NCBI GenBank assembly: GCA_964461335.1 | Contig: CAYWTY010000010.1 | Coordinates: 1 to 33,190, forward strand | Length of the DNA stretch: 33,190 nt | Reading direction: 5' to 3' | Origin: JAKJBL01 sp964461335 | Lineage (GTDB): Bacteria > Bacillota > Clostridia > Christensenellales > CAG-138 | Part shown: positions 1 through 6,522 of the stretch, piece by piece | Layout: every line of letters begins with the position of its first letter | Position numbering within the stretch: the stretch's first letter is position 1 | Translations under genes and position numbers: made by a program | Notes under the pieces: generated by a model | Database searches by the model: none | Told to the model about the DNA's origin: nothing | Seen by the model: the letters and a program-made list of their open reading frames with translations, nothing else

Positions 1-1141
1 AATAGTCGTCTTCGATTTGTGAGCTGTCTATAACAATTGCAACAGAAAGGTCGCGGATTTGCCCCTGGCTGTTTGTAATTTGGGTGCGCGTTTCGTTAAG
101 CTCAAGGTTAGCCTCGCGGCTCACCTTTTTATATACAGACGCTTCGTCTTCAAGCTCAGGGTAGGTTGTGGTAATTGAGGTGCCGCCGCTTGAATCAAGC
201 CCGGGCACGCCTGAAGCGGAACTTCCGCGAATAGTTTCTGCAAGCTCCTGAATGCTTACGGCAAGCCCCTGCTCGCTGCCTGCTATTGGCGGGCTGAACT
301 CGACTGTTTCTGTCTGCTGCTTATCAAAGTTGAGCAGAACGTTAACTTCTGCAAGCACGTTTCCGCTGCCAAACACCGGCGCAAGCAGGTTTATAAGCTG
401 GCGCTGCAAACTTGCCTTTATGCTTTGCTGCAGCTCAAACTGCGTGCCTACTGCCTCGTATTCTTCTGAGCGCACAGAGGTATAGAGCGTCATGTTTGAA
501 TCTATAATGCGCACATCATCAACATTAAGCCCTGAAACGCTTTTTGAAACAAGCTCCGCTATTGCGCGAACTTCGCCGCTTGAAATTACGGCGCCGCTTT
601 TAAGCTTTAAAAGCACGGCAGCGCTTGCGGGCTTTTCATCGCTTGAAAGCACAAATGCGCTTTCTTTTGCAAGCGAAATATTCACAACTGCGTCTTCGAC
701 TTTATCAAGCTTGCGGATAACTTTGCTTAAGTTTTCCTGAAGCTGAAACTGATAATAGACGCGCTTTTCCATATCAGTTGCGCCAAGCCCTGAGGCGCCT
801 TTGAAAATATCGAAGTTTAAGCCGCTTTTCGGGTAGCCCTCTGAGGCAAGCTGCATCCGCACACTATCCGCCTGGCTGCTTTCTACTAAAATTGTGTCAT
901 TGCCCTGCGCTTTTGCAGCAACGCCCATTTCAGATAGTACACCTAAAACATCGCCAGCGTCACCAGTATCCATACCGCTGTAAAGCACAGTGTATGATTT
1001 TTGGTTAAACAGAACAGAGGCAGCTATAAGCAGAACAATAGAAAGGGTAAACAGCACAAAGAAGCGCGCCTTTTGCCCCTTTTCGAGCGCCTTGAAATAT
1101 GCAAAAAGCCTGTCCGTAGTTTTTTTAAGAAAATCCGGCAA
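1..1141 (-). CDS. fliF: Flagellar M-ring protein FliF (partial, 3' end outside window)
   Basis: FliF forms the MS ring in the cytoplasmic membrane, around which the export gate, rod and C-ring assemble. About 380 residues are visible of a protein usually 500-550 long; the C-terminal half, second membrane segment and FliG-binding tail are off the left edge. One membrane segment lies at about residues 26-45, after a basic amphipathic N-terminus that begins MPDFLKKTTDRLF. It is followed by the ring-building motif region typical of the family (YTVLYSGMD, LASEGYP, FQLQENL). The start is taken as TTG at 1141 because AGGTGA lies about 5 nt upstream; an in-frame GTG at 1150 is directly preceded by a TAG stop, so nothing further upstream is possible. 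It is divergent from flagellin. It probably heads a fliF-G-H-I type operon leaving the window, which is an inference. Confidence 0.95.
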   Translation of the reverse strand, partial: MPDFLKKTTDRLFAYFKALEKGQKARFFVLFTLSIVLLIAASVLFNQKSYTVLYSGMDTGDAGDVLGVLSEMGVAAKAQGNDTILVESSQADSVRMQLASEGYPKSGLNFDIFKGASGLGATDMEKRVYYQFQLQENLSKVIRKLDKVEDAVVNISLAKESAFVLSSDEKPASAAVLLKLKSGAVISSGEVRAIAELVSKSVSGLNVDDVRIIDSNMTLYTSVRSEEYEAVGTQFELQQSIKASLQRQLINLLAPVFGSGNVLAEVNVLLNFDKQQTETVEFSPPIAGSEQGLAVSIQELAETIRGSSASGVPGLDSSGGTSITTTYPELEDEASVYKKVSREANLELNETRTQITNSQGQIRDLSVAIVIDSSQIEDDY

Positions 1142-1216
1142 AGTCTTCACCTAAACCCAAAGTTTTTTTGACAGAACGTCGCCTTTTATTGCGGCTAAAA
1201 CACCAAATTACACCGT

Positions 1217-1243
1217 ATATCGCCAATAGAGGACATAATCTTC
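1217..1243 (-). promoter_or_regulatory. Weak sigma-28-like promoter candidate for fliF
   Basis: On the minus strand GAAG (1243-1240), a 15-nt spacer and GGCGATAT (1224-1217) give one mismatch to the GCCGATAT -10 but two in the -35. It lies about 75 nt upstream of the fliF start. No better sigma-A-type pair was evident, so the fliF promoter remains uncertain. Confidence 0.3.
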
Positions 1244-1340
1244 CATGTTTATTGTATACATCTGCATGTATATATTCAACTCTTTTTAATGTTTTGGGGC
1301 TATGCTTGTAAAGTTTATATAAATTATTTTGCTATTAAGC

Positions 1341-1367
1341 TAAAGTCTAAAACTTTTTAGTCGATAT
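1341..1367 (+). promoter_or_regulatory. Sigma-28 (FliA/SigD) promoter of flagellin
   Basis: TAAA (1341-1344), a spacer of exactly 15 nt and GTCGATAT (1360-1367) match the sigma-28 consensus TAAA-N15-GCCGATAT with one mismatch. This is the best match seen in the window. It lies about 110 nt upstream of the flagellin start, so transcription from about 1373 would give a leader of roughly 100 nt. The sigma factor itself is encoded at 22442-23200. Confidence 0.85.
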
Positions 1368-1376
1368 ATTTAGCAG

Positions 1377-1433
1377 GCGTGAAAATAAGCGTATACCTGC
1401 AAGGCGCCTGCGGCAAAGCGCTTATTTATGCGT
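1377..1433 (+). other. Long inverted repeat in the flagellin 5' leader
   Basis: AAATAAGCG at 1383-1391 is perfectly complementary to CGCTTATTT at 1419-1427. The stem can be extended outward by GC and GU pairs to about 1377 and 1433. The enclosed 27 nt contain the self-complementary AGGCGCCT at 1402-1409. It would form at the very 5' end of the predicted transcript, where a stem often stabilises flagellin mRNA. The pairing is visible in the sequence; the function is an inference. Confidence 0.6.
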
Positions 1434-1437
1434 ACAA

Positions 1438-1470
1438 GGCATGGATGCCGATTATATTATCAAGGAGGAA
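1438..1470 (+). promoter_or_regulatory. Candidate CsrA-binding pair in the flagellin leader
   Basis: A small hairpin with stem GGCA (1438-1441) and TGCC (1446-1449) presents TGGA as a tetraloop, so GGA sits in the loop as CsrA sites require. About 20 nt downstream, CAAGGAGGAA (1461-1470) carries the Shine-Dalgarno sequence and two more GGA triplets. This mirrors the two-site arrangement known in the Bacillus subtilis hag leader, where CsrA blocks the ribosome and FliW relieves it. fliW and csrA are both in this window. Confidence 0.55.
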
Positions 1471-1476
1471 CACAAA

Positions 1477-2598
1477 ATGCGTATCAACAACAACCTAATG
1501 GCACTTAACACCTTCAGGCAGTACACAGTAAACAATGGCAGCGCAGCAGCAGCAACCGAAAAGCTTTCTTCAGGCGTTCGCATCAACCGCGCAGGTGATG
1601 ATGCGGCAGGCCTCGCTATTTCGGAAAAAATGCGTGCGCAAATCCGCGGCTTGACAATGGCTTCTAAAAACAGCCAGGATGCAATTTCATTAGTGCAAAC
1701 TGCTGAAGGCGCGCTTACTGAAACACACTCAATTCTCCAGCGTATGCGCGAGCTTGCCGTACAGTCAGCTTCTGACACAAACGAAACAACCGTTGACCGT
1801 GTAGCGCTAAATGCTGAATTCGCCCAGCTTAAAGATGAAATCGATGATATAGCCGAAAAGACCAAGTTCAACAACAAAGAACTCCTTAAAGGGGCGTTTG
1901 GGGTAACATCCACTGTTTCGGATGCATCGACTATGCGAGAAGGTGTACTTGGGATTTCCTCAATCAGTATCGAGGGCTTTGCCGCAGGAACTTACACAGT
2001 TGCATTCACACGGCCTGGTGCTACCGGTACGCCGTATACAGCAACTGTTGGCGCAAGCGCTGTGCTTGTTAACCAGCCGTCTACTAGTGGTGTAACAAAA
2101 ATTGACCTTAATTTTGGCGGAGGCAAAAAGGTTTCTATTGAAGTTAACGGTCACGTAGCAGATGCGTTTACAGGGCAAGGAATAACTTTCACAGTCGCCG
2201 GAAGCGGTGCAATAATCCAAACAGGCGCTAACGAAAACGATAATCTGACGATTGCAATCGGAAACATGCAAGCTGATGCACTCGGTGTTACAAGCGGCAT
2301 AGAAATTGATACACAAGCTAAAGCGTCAAGCGCAATTACAACCGTTGATAATGCCATAAACACTGTTTCAACGCAGCGCGCAAACCTTGGCGCTTTGCAG
2401 AACCGCCTGCAGCACAAGATTAACAACCTTGACACATCAGCGGAAAACCTCTCAGCTGCAGAAAGCCGCATACGCGACCTTGACATGGCAAAAGAGATGA
2501 CGAATTACACAAAGAACAACATCCTCGTGCAGGCTGCAACAGCAATGTTGGCGCAGGCAAACGCAGCCCCCCAGGGCGTGCTGCAGCTTCTCCAGTAA
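1477..2598 (+). CDS. hag: Flagellin (filament subunit)
   Basis: This 373-residue protein is the main filament subunit, exported through the flagellar type III apparatus. The conserved D0/D1 N-terminus begins MRINNNLMALNTFRQ and includes LSSGVRINRAGDDAAGLAIS. The C-terminal D0 helix ends in ILVQAATAMLAQANA. The central 170 or so residues are a variable, Thr/Ala/Gly-rich domain. LQRMRELAVQ, close to the TLR5-recognised segment of enterobacterial flagellin, is intact. The start is ATG 1477, which has AAGGAGG 8 nt upstream; an in-frame ATG at 1441 lacks a site and lies in the leader hairpin. The gene is monocistronic, with a sigma-28 promoter, a structured leader and a terminator. It is the only flagellin seen here; the FliS chaperone and FliW antagonist are at 11020 and 31770. 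Confidence 0.98.
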   Translation: MRINNNLMALNTFRQYTVNNGSAAAATEKLSSGVRINRAGDDAAGLAISEKMRAQIRGLTMASKNSQDAISLVQTAEGALTETHSILQRMRELAVQSASDTNETTVDRVALNAEFAQLKDEIDDIAEKTKFNNKELLKGAFGVTSTVSDASTMREGVLGISSISIEGFAAGTYTVAFTRPGATGTPYTATVGASAVLVNQPSTSGVTKIDLNFGGGKKVSIEVNGHVADAFTGQGITFTVAGSGAIIQTGANENDNLTIAIGNMQADALGVTSGIEIDTQAKASSAITTVDNAINTVSTQRANLGALQNRLQHKINNLDTSAENLSAAESRIRDLDMAKEMTNYTKNNILVQAATAMLAQANAAPQGVLQLLQ

Positions 2599-2628
2599 GC
2601 GCATAGCCACAACGGATACGCAACATAT

Positions 2629-2651
2629 AAAAGCGGCGCAAGCCGCTTTTT
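2629..2651. terminator. Rho-independent terminator after flagellin
   Basis: AAAAGCGGC (2629-2637), loop GCAA and GCCGCTTTTT (2642-2651) form a 9-bp stem ending in a T run. The A run on the other side means it could also stop transcripts arriving from the HD-GYP operon on the minus strand. Confidence 0.9.
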
Positions 2652-2655
2652 AGTT

Positions 2656-2755
2656 NNNNNNNNNNNNNNNNNNNNNNNNNNNNNNNNNNNNNNNNNNNNN
2701 NNNNNNNNNNNNNNNNNNNNNNNNNNNNNNNNNNNNNNNNNNNNNNNNNNNNNNN
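2656..2755. other. Assembly gap of 100 Ns
   Basis: Exactly 100 undetermined bases are placed between the flagellin terminator and the 3' end of the HD-GYP gene. A round number suggests a scaffold spacer, so the real distance is unknown and genes may be missing. The stop codon of the HD-GYP gene is lost in it. Confidence 0.97.
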
Positions 2756-3660
2756 ATTGGGTAGGGCGCAATGCGCTTTGTAAAGGCATCTACAATTTCA
2801 GGGTCAAACATCGAGTTATAGCCCGCCATAACATATTCAACAGCGTCAGATGGCAGGAAGGCGCGCTTTGGCGAGCGATAGGGTCGTTCTGATACAAGCG
2901 CGTCATAAACATCCGCAACGCACGCAATTCTGCCGTATAAATGAATATCCTCGCCTGCAAGCCCGTGCGGGTAGCCGCAGCCGTTAAACTGCTCGTGGTG
3001 GCAGAGCACGACAAGCTTTGAGTTTTCGGGCATATCCTTGCTTGGCACGAGGTAGGCGTGGCCAAGCGCGCTGTGCCTGCGCGCTTCTTTAAGTTCATCC
3101 GGCGTTAACTTGCCCGGCTTGTTTATAATCTTCTTATCAATAAAAACTTTGCCGATGTCGTGCAAAAGCGCGCCCATTGCAAGCTCATTAAGCATTATGG
3201 CGTTTAAGTTGAGCACAACGCCCAACACGCATGAGAGCACAGCCACATTTATGCTGTGGCTAAGCGTATAGTCGTCATAAGTTCTTATATCGACCATGTT
3301 TACCATTGTTTCGCGGTTTGTCATAATTTCGCTTACAATGTCGGAGATTACGCTCTTAAGCTTTATTGTTTTAACAAAGCGCGTGCTTTTGCCAAAACCG
3401 ACGCTTGCGCCCACAAGCATTGTGCGCACTTCCTGCTTGGCTCTGTGCCTAAGCTCATCGCTTATAACATTTGCGATTTCGAGGTCTTCGGAAAGGTTGT
3501 CGTTTATATATACGCCCTGAATGCCAAGTTCTGTGATTTTTTGAATTTGTGAGGGCGAGAGGGAAACGCCCCGCCTAAGGAGCGGGCGCTTTAAATCAAA
3601 GGCAAGATCCTTTGCAAGCACCTGCCCTTCGCGCAGACAATTTGATGAAACATACCTCAT
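2756..3660 (-). CDS. HD-GYP domain protein, probable c-di-GMP phosphodiesterase (3' end in gap)
   Basis: HD-GYP proteins hydrolyse cyclic di-GMP, often promoting motility. About 301 residues are visible before the Ns. An N-terminal region of about 120 residues carries no recognised sensor. Then come the metal-binding HD motif HDIGK (residues 167-171) and the hallmark HHEQFNGCGYP (221-231), a clear match to HHExxxGxGYP, followed by the usual DVYDAL-ERPYR segment (251-261). The catalytic residues all appear present, so activity is likely but untested. The start ATG has GAAGG upstream. It is the last gene of cheC-cheD-cheY-HD-GYP, 40 nt after cheY, so it is probably expressed with the chemotaxis adaptation proteins. 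No membrane segment or receiver domain was seen; the separate CheY may act as its input partner (inference). Confidence 0.9.
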
Positions 3661-3700
3661 AAATTATTTCCTTCTTTTTTGTGCCTAAGCTAAAAAAGAC

Positions 3701-4057
3701 CTACCCTATGCTGTTAAGCGCACTCATAATAGAATCTTCCTTAAAGGGCTTTACGATAAAGCCTTTTGCACCAGCCATTATTGCTTCGCGAACCATGCTT
3801 TCCTGCCCCATTGCAGAAACCATAAGCACATTCGCTTTTGGGTCAAAGCTTAAAATTTGCTTAAGGCCTGTTAAGCCATCCATCTCAGGCATTGTAATAT
3901 CCATTGTAACAATATCAGGGGAAAGTTCCTTATAGCGCAAGAGCGCGACTGCCCCGTTTTCCGCCTCGCCGCAAACCTCATACCCATGCTTGGTTATGAT
4001 GTTTTTAATGGAAATCCTCATAAATGCCGCATCATCAACAATTAGCACCTTTTTCAT
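3701..4057 (-). CDS. cheY: CheY-type response regulator
   Basis: A single receiver domain of 118 residues with no output domain. The acidic pair D8-D9, phosphoacceptor D53 (in VTMDITMPEMDG), S81 and K103 (VKPF) are all in place. Phospho-CheY binds the flagellar switch; in CheC-containing bacteria CheC dephosphorylates it. The start has GAGG about 5 nt upstream and a second GGAGG further up. It sits 37 nt after cheD and 40 nt before the HD-GYP gene. The lack of an output domain and the cheC/cheD context favour a chemotaxis CheY over another stand-alone receiver. CheA, its usual kinase, is not in the window. Confidence 0.9.
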   Translation of the reverse strand: MKKVLIVDDAAFMRISIKNIITKHGYEVCGEAENGAVALLRYKELSPDIVTMDITMPEMDGLTGLKQILSFDPKANVLMVSAMGQESMVREAIMAGAKGFIVKPFKEDSIMSALNSIG

Positions 4058-4094
4058 AAAACCTCAAAACCTCCGAATTTATTGTACAGCCGCT

Positions 4095-4580
4095 CTAAAG
4101 CGTTTTATGCGTAACGGGCCAGGCTGTTTGAATAGTGAGTATGCCTGTACCGCAGTCAAAAACAATGGTTCGCCCTGCGTTTCCGCCTGTGTCCTCACCT
4201 ATTATTACAATGCGCAGTTCCTTAAGCACTTCCTTGCACATTTCCACATTGCGCTTGCCAACTTGCAAAACATCTCCAACAGCTTCCGAAACAAACATTT
4301 GCGCGCCGCCTGCGAGCTTTGCCGTAATAGTGCTGCGGTTTGCCCCTGCACTGGTCATCCTCTCCACTAGTTCACTAATTGCCGTATCCGCATATTTCGG
4401 GCGGTGGAACCCGTTCCCATTCTCCGGCGCCTTTGGCAAAAGAATATGCGAAAGACCGCCAATCCGCTTTGTGTGGTCATAAAGCGCAATACCAACGCAT
4501 GAGCCAAGCCCGAGTGTAGTCAGGCTATCTGGTGAGTGCGCAAGCGCCATTTCTGCTATGCCTATTATTGTGTTAGCCAT
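4095..4580 (-). CDS. cheD: CheD, chemoreceptor glutamine deamidase
   Basis: CheD deamidates glutamines on chemoreceptors and exchanges partners with CheC in the adaptation feedback of Bacillus and Thermotoga. The 161-residue protein has the family's usual length and carries the catalytic set seen in Thermotoga CheD: T22, C28 in TTLGLGSCVG, and H45 in LSHILLP. The later TITAKLAGGAQMF segment is also conserved. The start codon overlaps the cheC stop (TAATG), indicating translational coupling in the order cheC then cheD. No chemoreceptor gene is present in the window, so its substrates lie elsewhere. Confidence 0.95.
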   Translation of the reverse strand: MANTIIGIAEMALAHSPDSLTTLGLGSCVGIALYDHTKRIGGLSHILLPKAPENGNGFHRPKYADTAISELVERMTSAGANRSTITAKLAGGAQMFVSEAVGDVLQVGKRNVEMCKEVLKELRIVIIGEDTGGNAGRTIVFDCGTGILTIQTAWPVTHKTL

Positions 4581-5209
4581 TATGCTATTCCCATCTTTTT
4601 CATAAGCGTATCGCGTGAGCGGATATCGGGTATTAAGAAAAAGTGGGCTGCAGCATCCCTGTTGCTTTCACAAAACACTGTTTCAAGCAAAAGCGCAACA
4701 TCGCCTGACATTCCATACATTGCAGCAGGCACGTTCATTATAGCCCCTGCCATATCAATAGTAAATACAGGCACAGAACAGTTTATACGAAGCATAGTAA
4801 GCTCTGCTATTGCATTTACATACGCGCCGCAAAGAATATTTGAGAGTTCGAGCAGTGCAGACTGCTGCAGTTTTGAGGGAAACTCGCCCTGTTCCTCTAA
4901 AATGCCTGCACTTTTTAACATGGAGTCAGCAAGCAATGCTGCATCCTCAAGCGTTTGAATAAAAAGTATAAGCCCTTCTAGGTCGCCGCTCATACCTACT
5001 ATGCTTCCTGTTACAAGCTTCCCAGCGTCCTCCATTGTCTTTGGCATTTGCGTTATGCTGCAAAGCCGCGCTTTTGGAATTTCAAGCGCAATGGGTCTGC
5101 CGAGTATTGATGAAAGCGCAGTAGCAGCATTGCCTGCACCTATGTTTTCAAGCTCACGCAAAAAATCTAATTGAATTTCATTAAGACTCGCAGTAGAAAT
5201 TTCTATCAT
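4580..5209 (-). CDS. cheC: CheC, CheY-P phosphatase
   Basis: CheC dephosphorylates CheY-P and is stimulated by CheD. The 209-residue protein carries both copies of the CheC active-site signature (D/S-x3-E-x2-N-x22-P): D15/E19/N22/P45 in the first half and S117/E121/N124/P147 in the second. Two intact sites and no FliN-like C-terminal domain distinguish it from CheX and FliY. It is the first gene of the minus-strand signalling operon and lies behind a sigma-28-like promoter. The start ATG at 5209 is odd because GAGAGG directly abuts it, leaving almost no spacer; the true start could be a little downstream. A perfect 12-bp palindrome (5221-5232) lies just upstream in the leader. Confidence 0.92.
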   Translation of the reverse strand: MIEISTASLNEIQLDFLRELENIGAGNAATALSSILGRPIALEIPKARLCSITQMPKTMEDAGKLVTGSIVGMSGDLEGLILFIQTLEDAALLADSMLKSAGILEEQGEFPSKLQQSALLELSNILCGAYVNAIAELTMLRINCSVPVFTIDMAGAIMNVPAAMYGMSGDVALLLETVFCESNRDAAAHFFLIPDIRSRDTLMKKMGIA

Positions 5210-5220
5210 CCTCTCACTTT

Positions 5221-5265
5221 AGGGCATGCCCTGCGTTTTCTACAAGCAGCCCCTACCCCGGGGCC
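5221..5265 (-). other. Palindrome and GC-rich hairpin in the cheC leader
   Basis: AGGGCATGCCCT at 5221-5232 is a perfect 12-bp palindrome about 11 nt upstream of the cheC start. Further up, GCCCC-TACCCC-GGGGC near 5248-5263 can fold into a short stem. Both fall between the predicted sigma-28 promoter and cheC, so they would be transcribed. They could be an operator or a translation-control element; no T run follows, so they do not look like terminators. Confidence 0.4.
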
Positions 5266-5289
5266 TAAATATAACTGCCGACATTTCAT

Positions 5290-5316
5290 ATATCGTCATT
5301 TTTAATAAATAAGTTA
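5290..5316 (-). promoter_or_regulatory. Sigma-28-like promoter for cheC-cheD-cheY-HD-GYP
   Basis: On the minus strand TAAC (5316-5313), a spacer of exactly 15 nt and GACGATAT (5297-5290) match TAAA-N15-GCCGATAT with one mismatch in each element. The cheC start is about 80 nt downstream. Its -35 overlaps the -35 of the divergent promoter for the gene at 5440. Confidence 0.7.
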
Positions 5317-5341
5317 AGTTAAATAGAAAATATATCGATAA
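5315..5341 (+). promoter_or_regulatory. Sigma-28-like promoter for the EF-hand gene block
   Basis: TAAG (5315-5318), a 15-nt spacer and ATCGATAA (5334-5341) match the sigma-28 consensus with small deviations. The start codon it serves is about 100 nt downstream at 5440. It shares bases 5315-5316 with the -35 of the opposite promoter. Confidence 0.65.
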
Positions 5342-5360
5342 ATAAGGTATGGCTATATAA

Positions 5361-5407
5361 AGCAGGAAGCTGAGTTATGCCATCAGCGCTTCCGCGCAAG
5401 CAGGAAG
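5361..5407 (+). other. Direct repeat with two alternative hairpins in the leader of the 5440 gene
   Basis: AGCAGGAAG occurs at 5361-5369 and again at 5399-5407. CTTCC at 5388-5392 lies between them and can pair with GGAAG of either copy. Pairing with the first copy is extended by CTGA/TCAG. The two folds are mutually exclusive. The ribosome site (GGGGGGAAA, about 5427) is further downstream. A regulatory role is speculative. Confidence 0.35.
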
Positions 5408-5439
5408 GAACCTAAAATCTTGCAACGGGGGGAAATAAA

Positions 5440-6495
5440 ATGAAGGTAGAAAGCTACAACGTAAATTCACGCAGCGAACATTATCTTGAAAAGACGAGCT
5501 TTTCAGCACAACGACTTGAAGTATGGGACGATACAGGGAAATTGCAGGCATTTATTGATGAGGAATTGCCTGTAATTGTTGAGCTTGGCGCAAATGACGA
5601 AGAGAAATGGCAGCCCCTTAAAAGCAGCAGCCCAATCGAAAGGCTGCAGGAAAAGAGCAATGCACAAAATGAGTTTGAGCTTAAAATCTCGCTCATTGAA
5701 GCATTCGTTTTTATGCTTACAGGCAAGCGAATTAAACTAAAGCTGCCTGCGCCATCGCTCGAACAACAAGATGCAGGCCTGAGCATGCCAACAGCTAACA
5801 TTGAACAGCCCTTAGGCAATGGGCGGGCAGATTGGGGCATTGCGTTTGACTCAATTGAAAGCTACGTTGAAACCGAGGCGCTCCGCTTTTCATCCGAGGG
5901 CAATGTAAAAACTGCGGATGGCAGAAGCATTTCGTTTAACATGGAGTTTATGCTCTCGCGAAGCTATTATGAATCAAATAGCTTAAGCATTCGCTTAGGC
6001 GATGCAAAGCAAATAGACCCGCTCATATTGGCATATGGCGGCGGTGCACCAAGCTTAAGCGCACAAAAGTATGAGTTTGACTTAGACGGCGATGGCAAAA
6101 CAGAACGTATTTCGTTTGCAGGCCGTGGGAGCGGGTTTCTCGCGCTTGACAAAAACAAGGACGGCAAAATAAACGATGGCACAGAGCTTTTCGGCCCTAC
6201 AAGCGGCAACGGCTTTAATGAGCTTCGCGCCTACGACCTTGATAATAATGGCTGGATTGATGAAGCAGACCCTGTATTTGAGCTATTAAGCCTGCTTACT
6301 GTAAATGAGAGGGGCGAAACTCTTATTCTTAAACTTGCAGATGTAGGGATTGGTGCAATTTACCTAAACGACATTGAAACTGCGTATGAGTTTAAAGATG
6401 GGGCAAGGAGCGACGGCATGATGCGCTCATCCTCAATATTTTTAAAAGAAAACGGCATGGCAGGGAGCATTCATCATGTTGATTTGAGCGTCTAA
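5440..6495 (+). CDS. FrpC-like EF-hand calcium-binding protein of a flagellar locus, function unknown
   Basis: This 351-residue protein has no signal peptide or membrane segment. The N-terminal 140 residues are not recognised. Residues about 145-200 (SEGNVKTADGRSISF, LSRSYYE) lead into three EF-hand-like loops starting near 214 (DLDGDGKTE), 237 (DKNKDGKINDGTE) and 266 (DLDNNGWIDEAD). The arrangement SGFLALDKNKDGKINDGTELFG resembles a module of FrpC-type RTX proteins and of uncharacterised proteins in many motile bacteria, so calcium binding is likely. The start has GGGGGGAAA upstream. It is the first gene behind a sigma-28-like promoter and is followed 27 nt later by the FliK-like gene. That context suggests a late flagellar role, perhaps export by the flagellar apparatus (inference). 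No enzymatic activity can be assigned. Confidence 0.8.
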   Translation: MKVESYNVNSRSEHYLEKTSFSAQRLEVWDDTGKLQAFIDEELPVIVELGANDEEKWQPLKSSSPIERLQEKSNAQNEFELKISLIEAFVFMLTGKRIKLKLPAPSLEQQDAGLSMPTANIEQPLGNGRADWGIAFDSIESYVETEALRFSSEGNVKTADGRSISFNMEFMLSRSYYESNSLSIRLGDAKQIDPLILAYGGGAPSLSAQKYEFDLDGDGKTERISFAGRGSGFLALDKNKDGKINDGTELFGPTSGNGFNELRAYDLDNNGWIDEADPVFELLSLLTVNERGETLILKLADVGIGAIYLNDIETAYEFKDGARSDGMMRSSSIFLKENGMAGSIHHVDLSV

Positions 6496-6522
6496 GTTTG
6501 ACTTTAGGGGAAAGAGGCCGCA

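Noticed and set aside
252..740. Two plus-strand open frames of 77 and 82 codons
   Set aside because: They lie opposite the certain fliF coding sequence and have no ribosome site or recognisable product.
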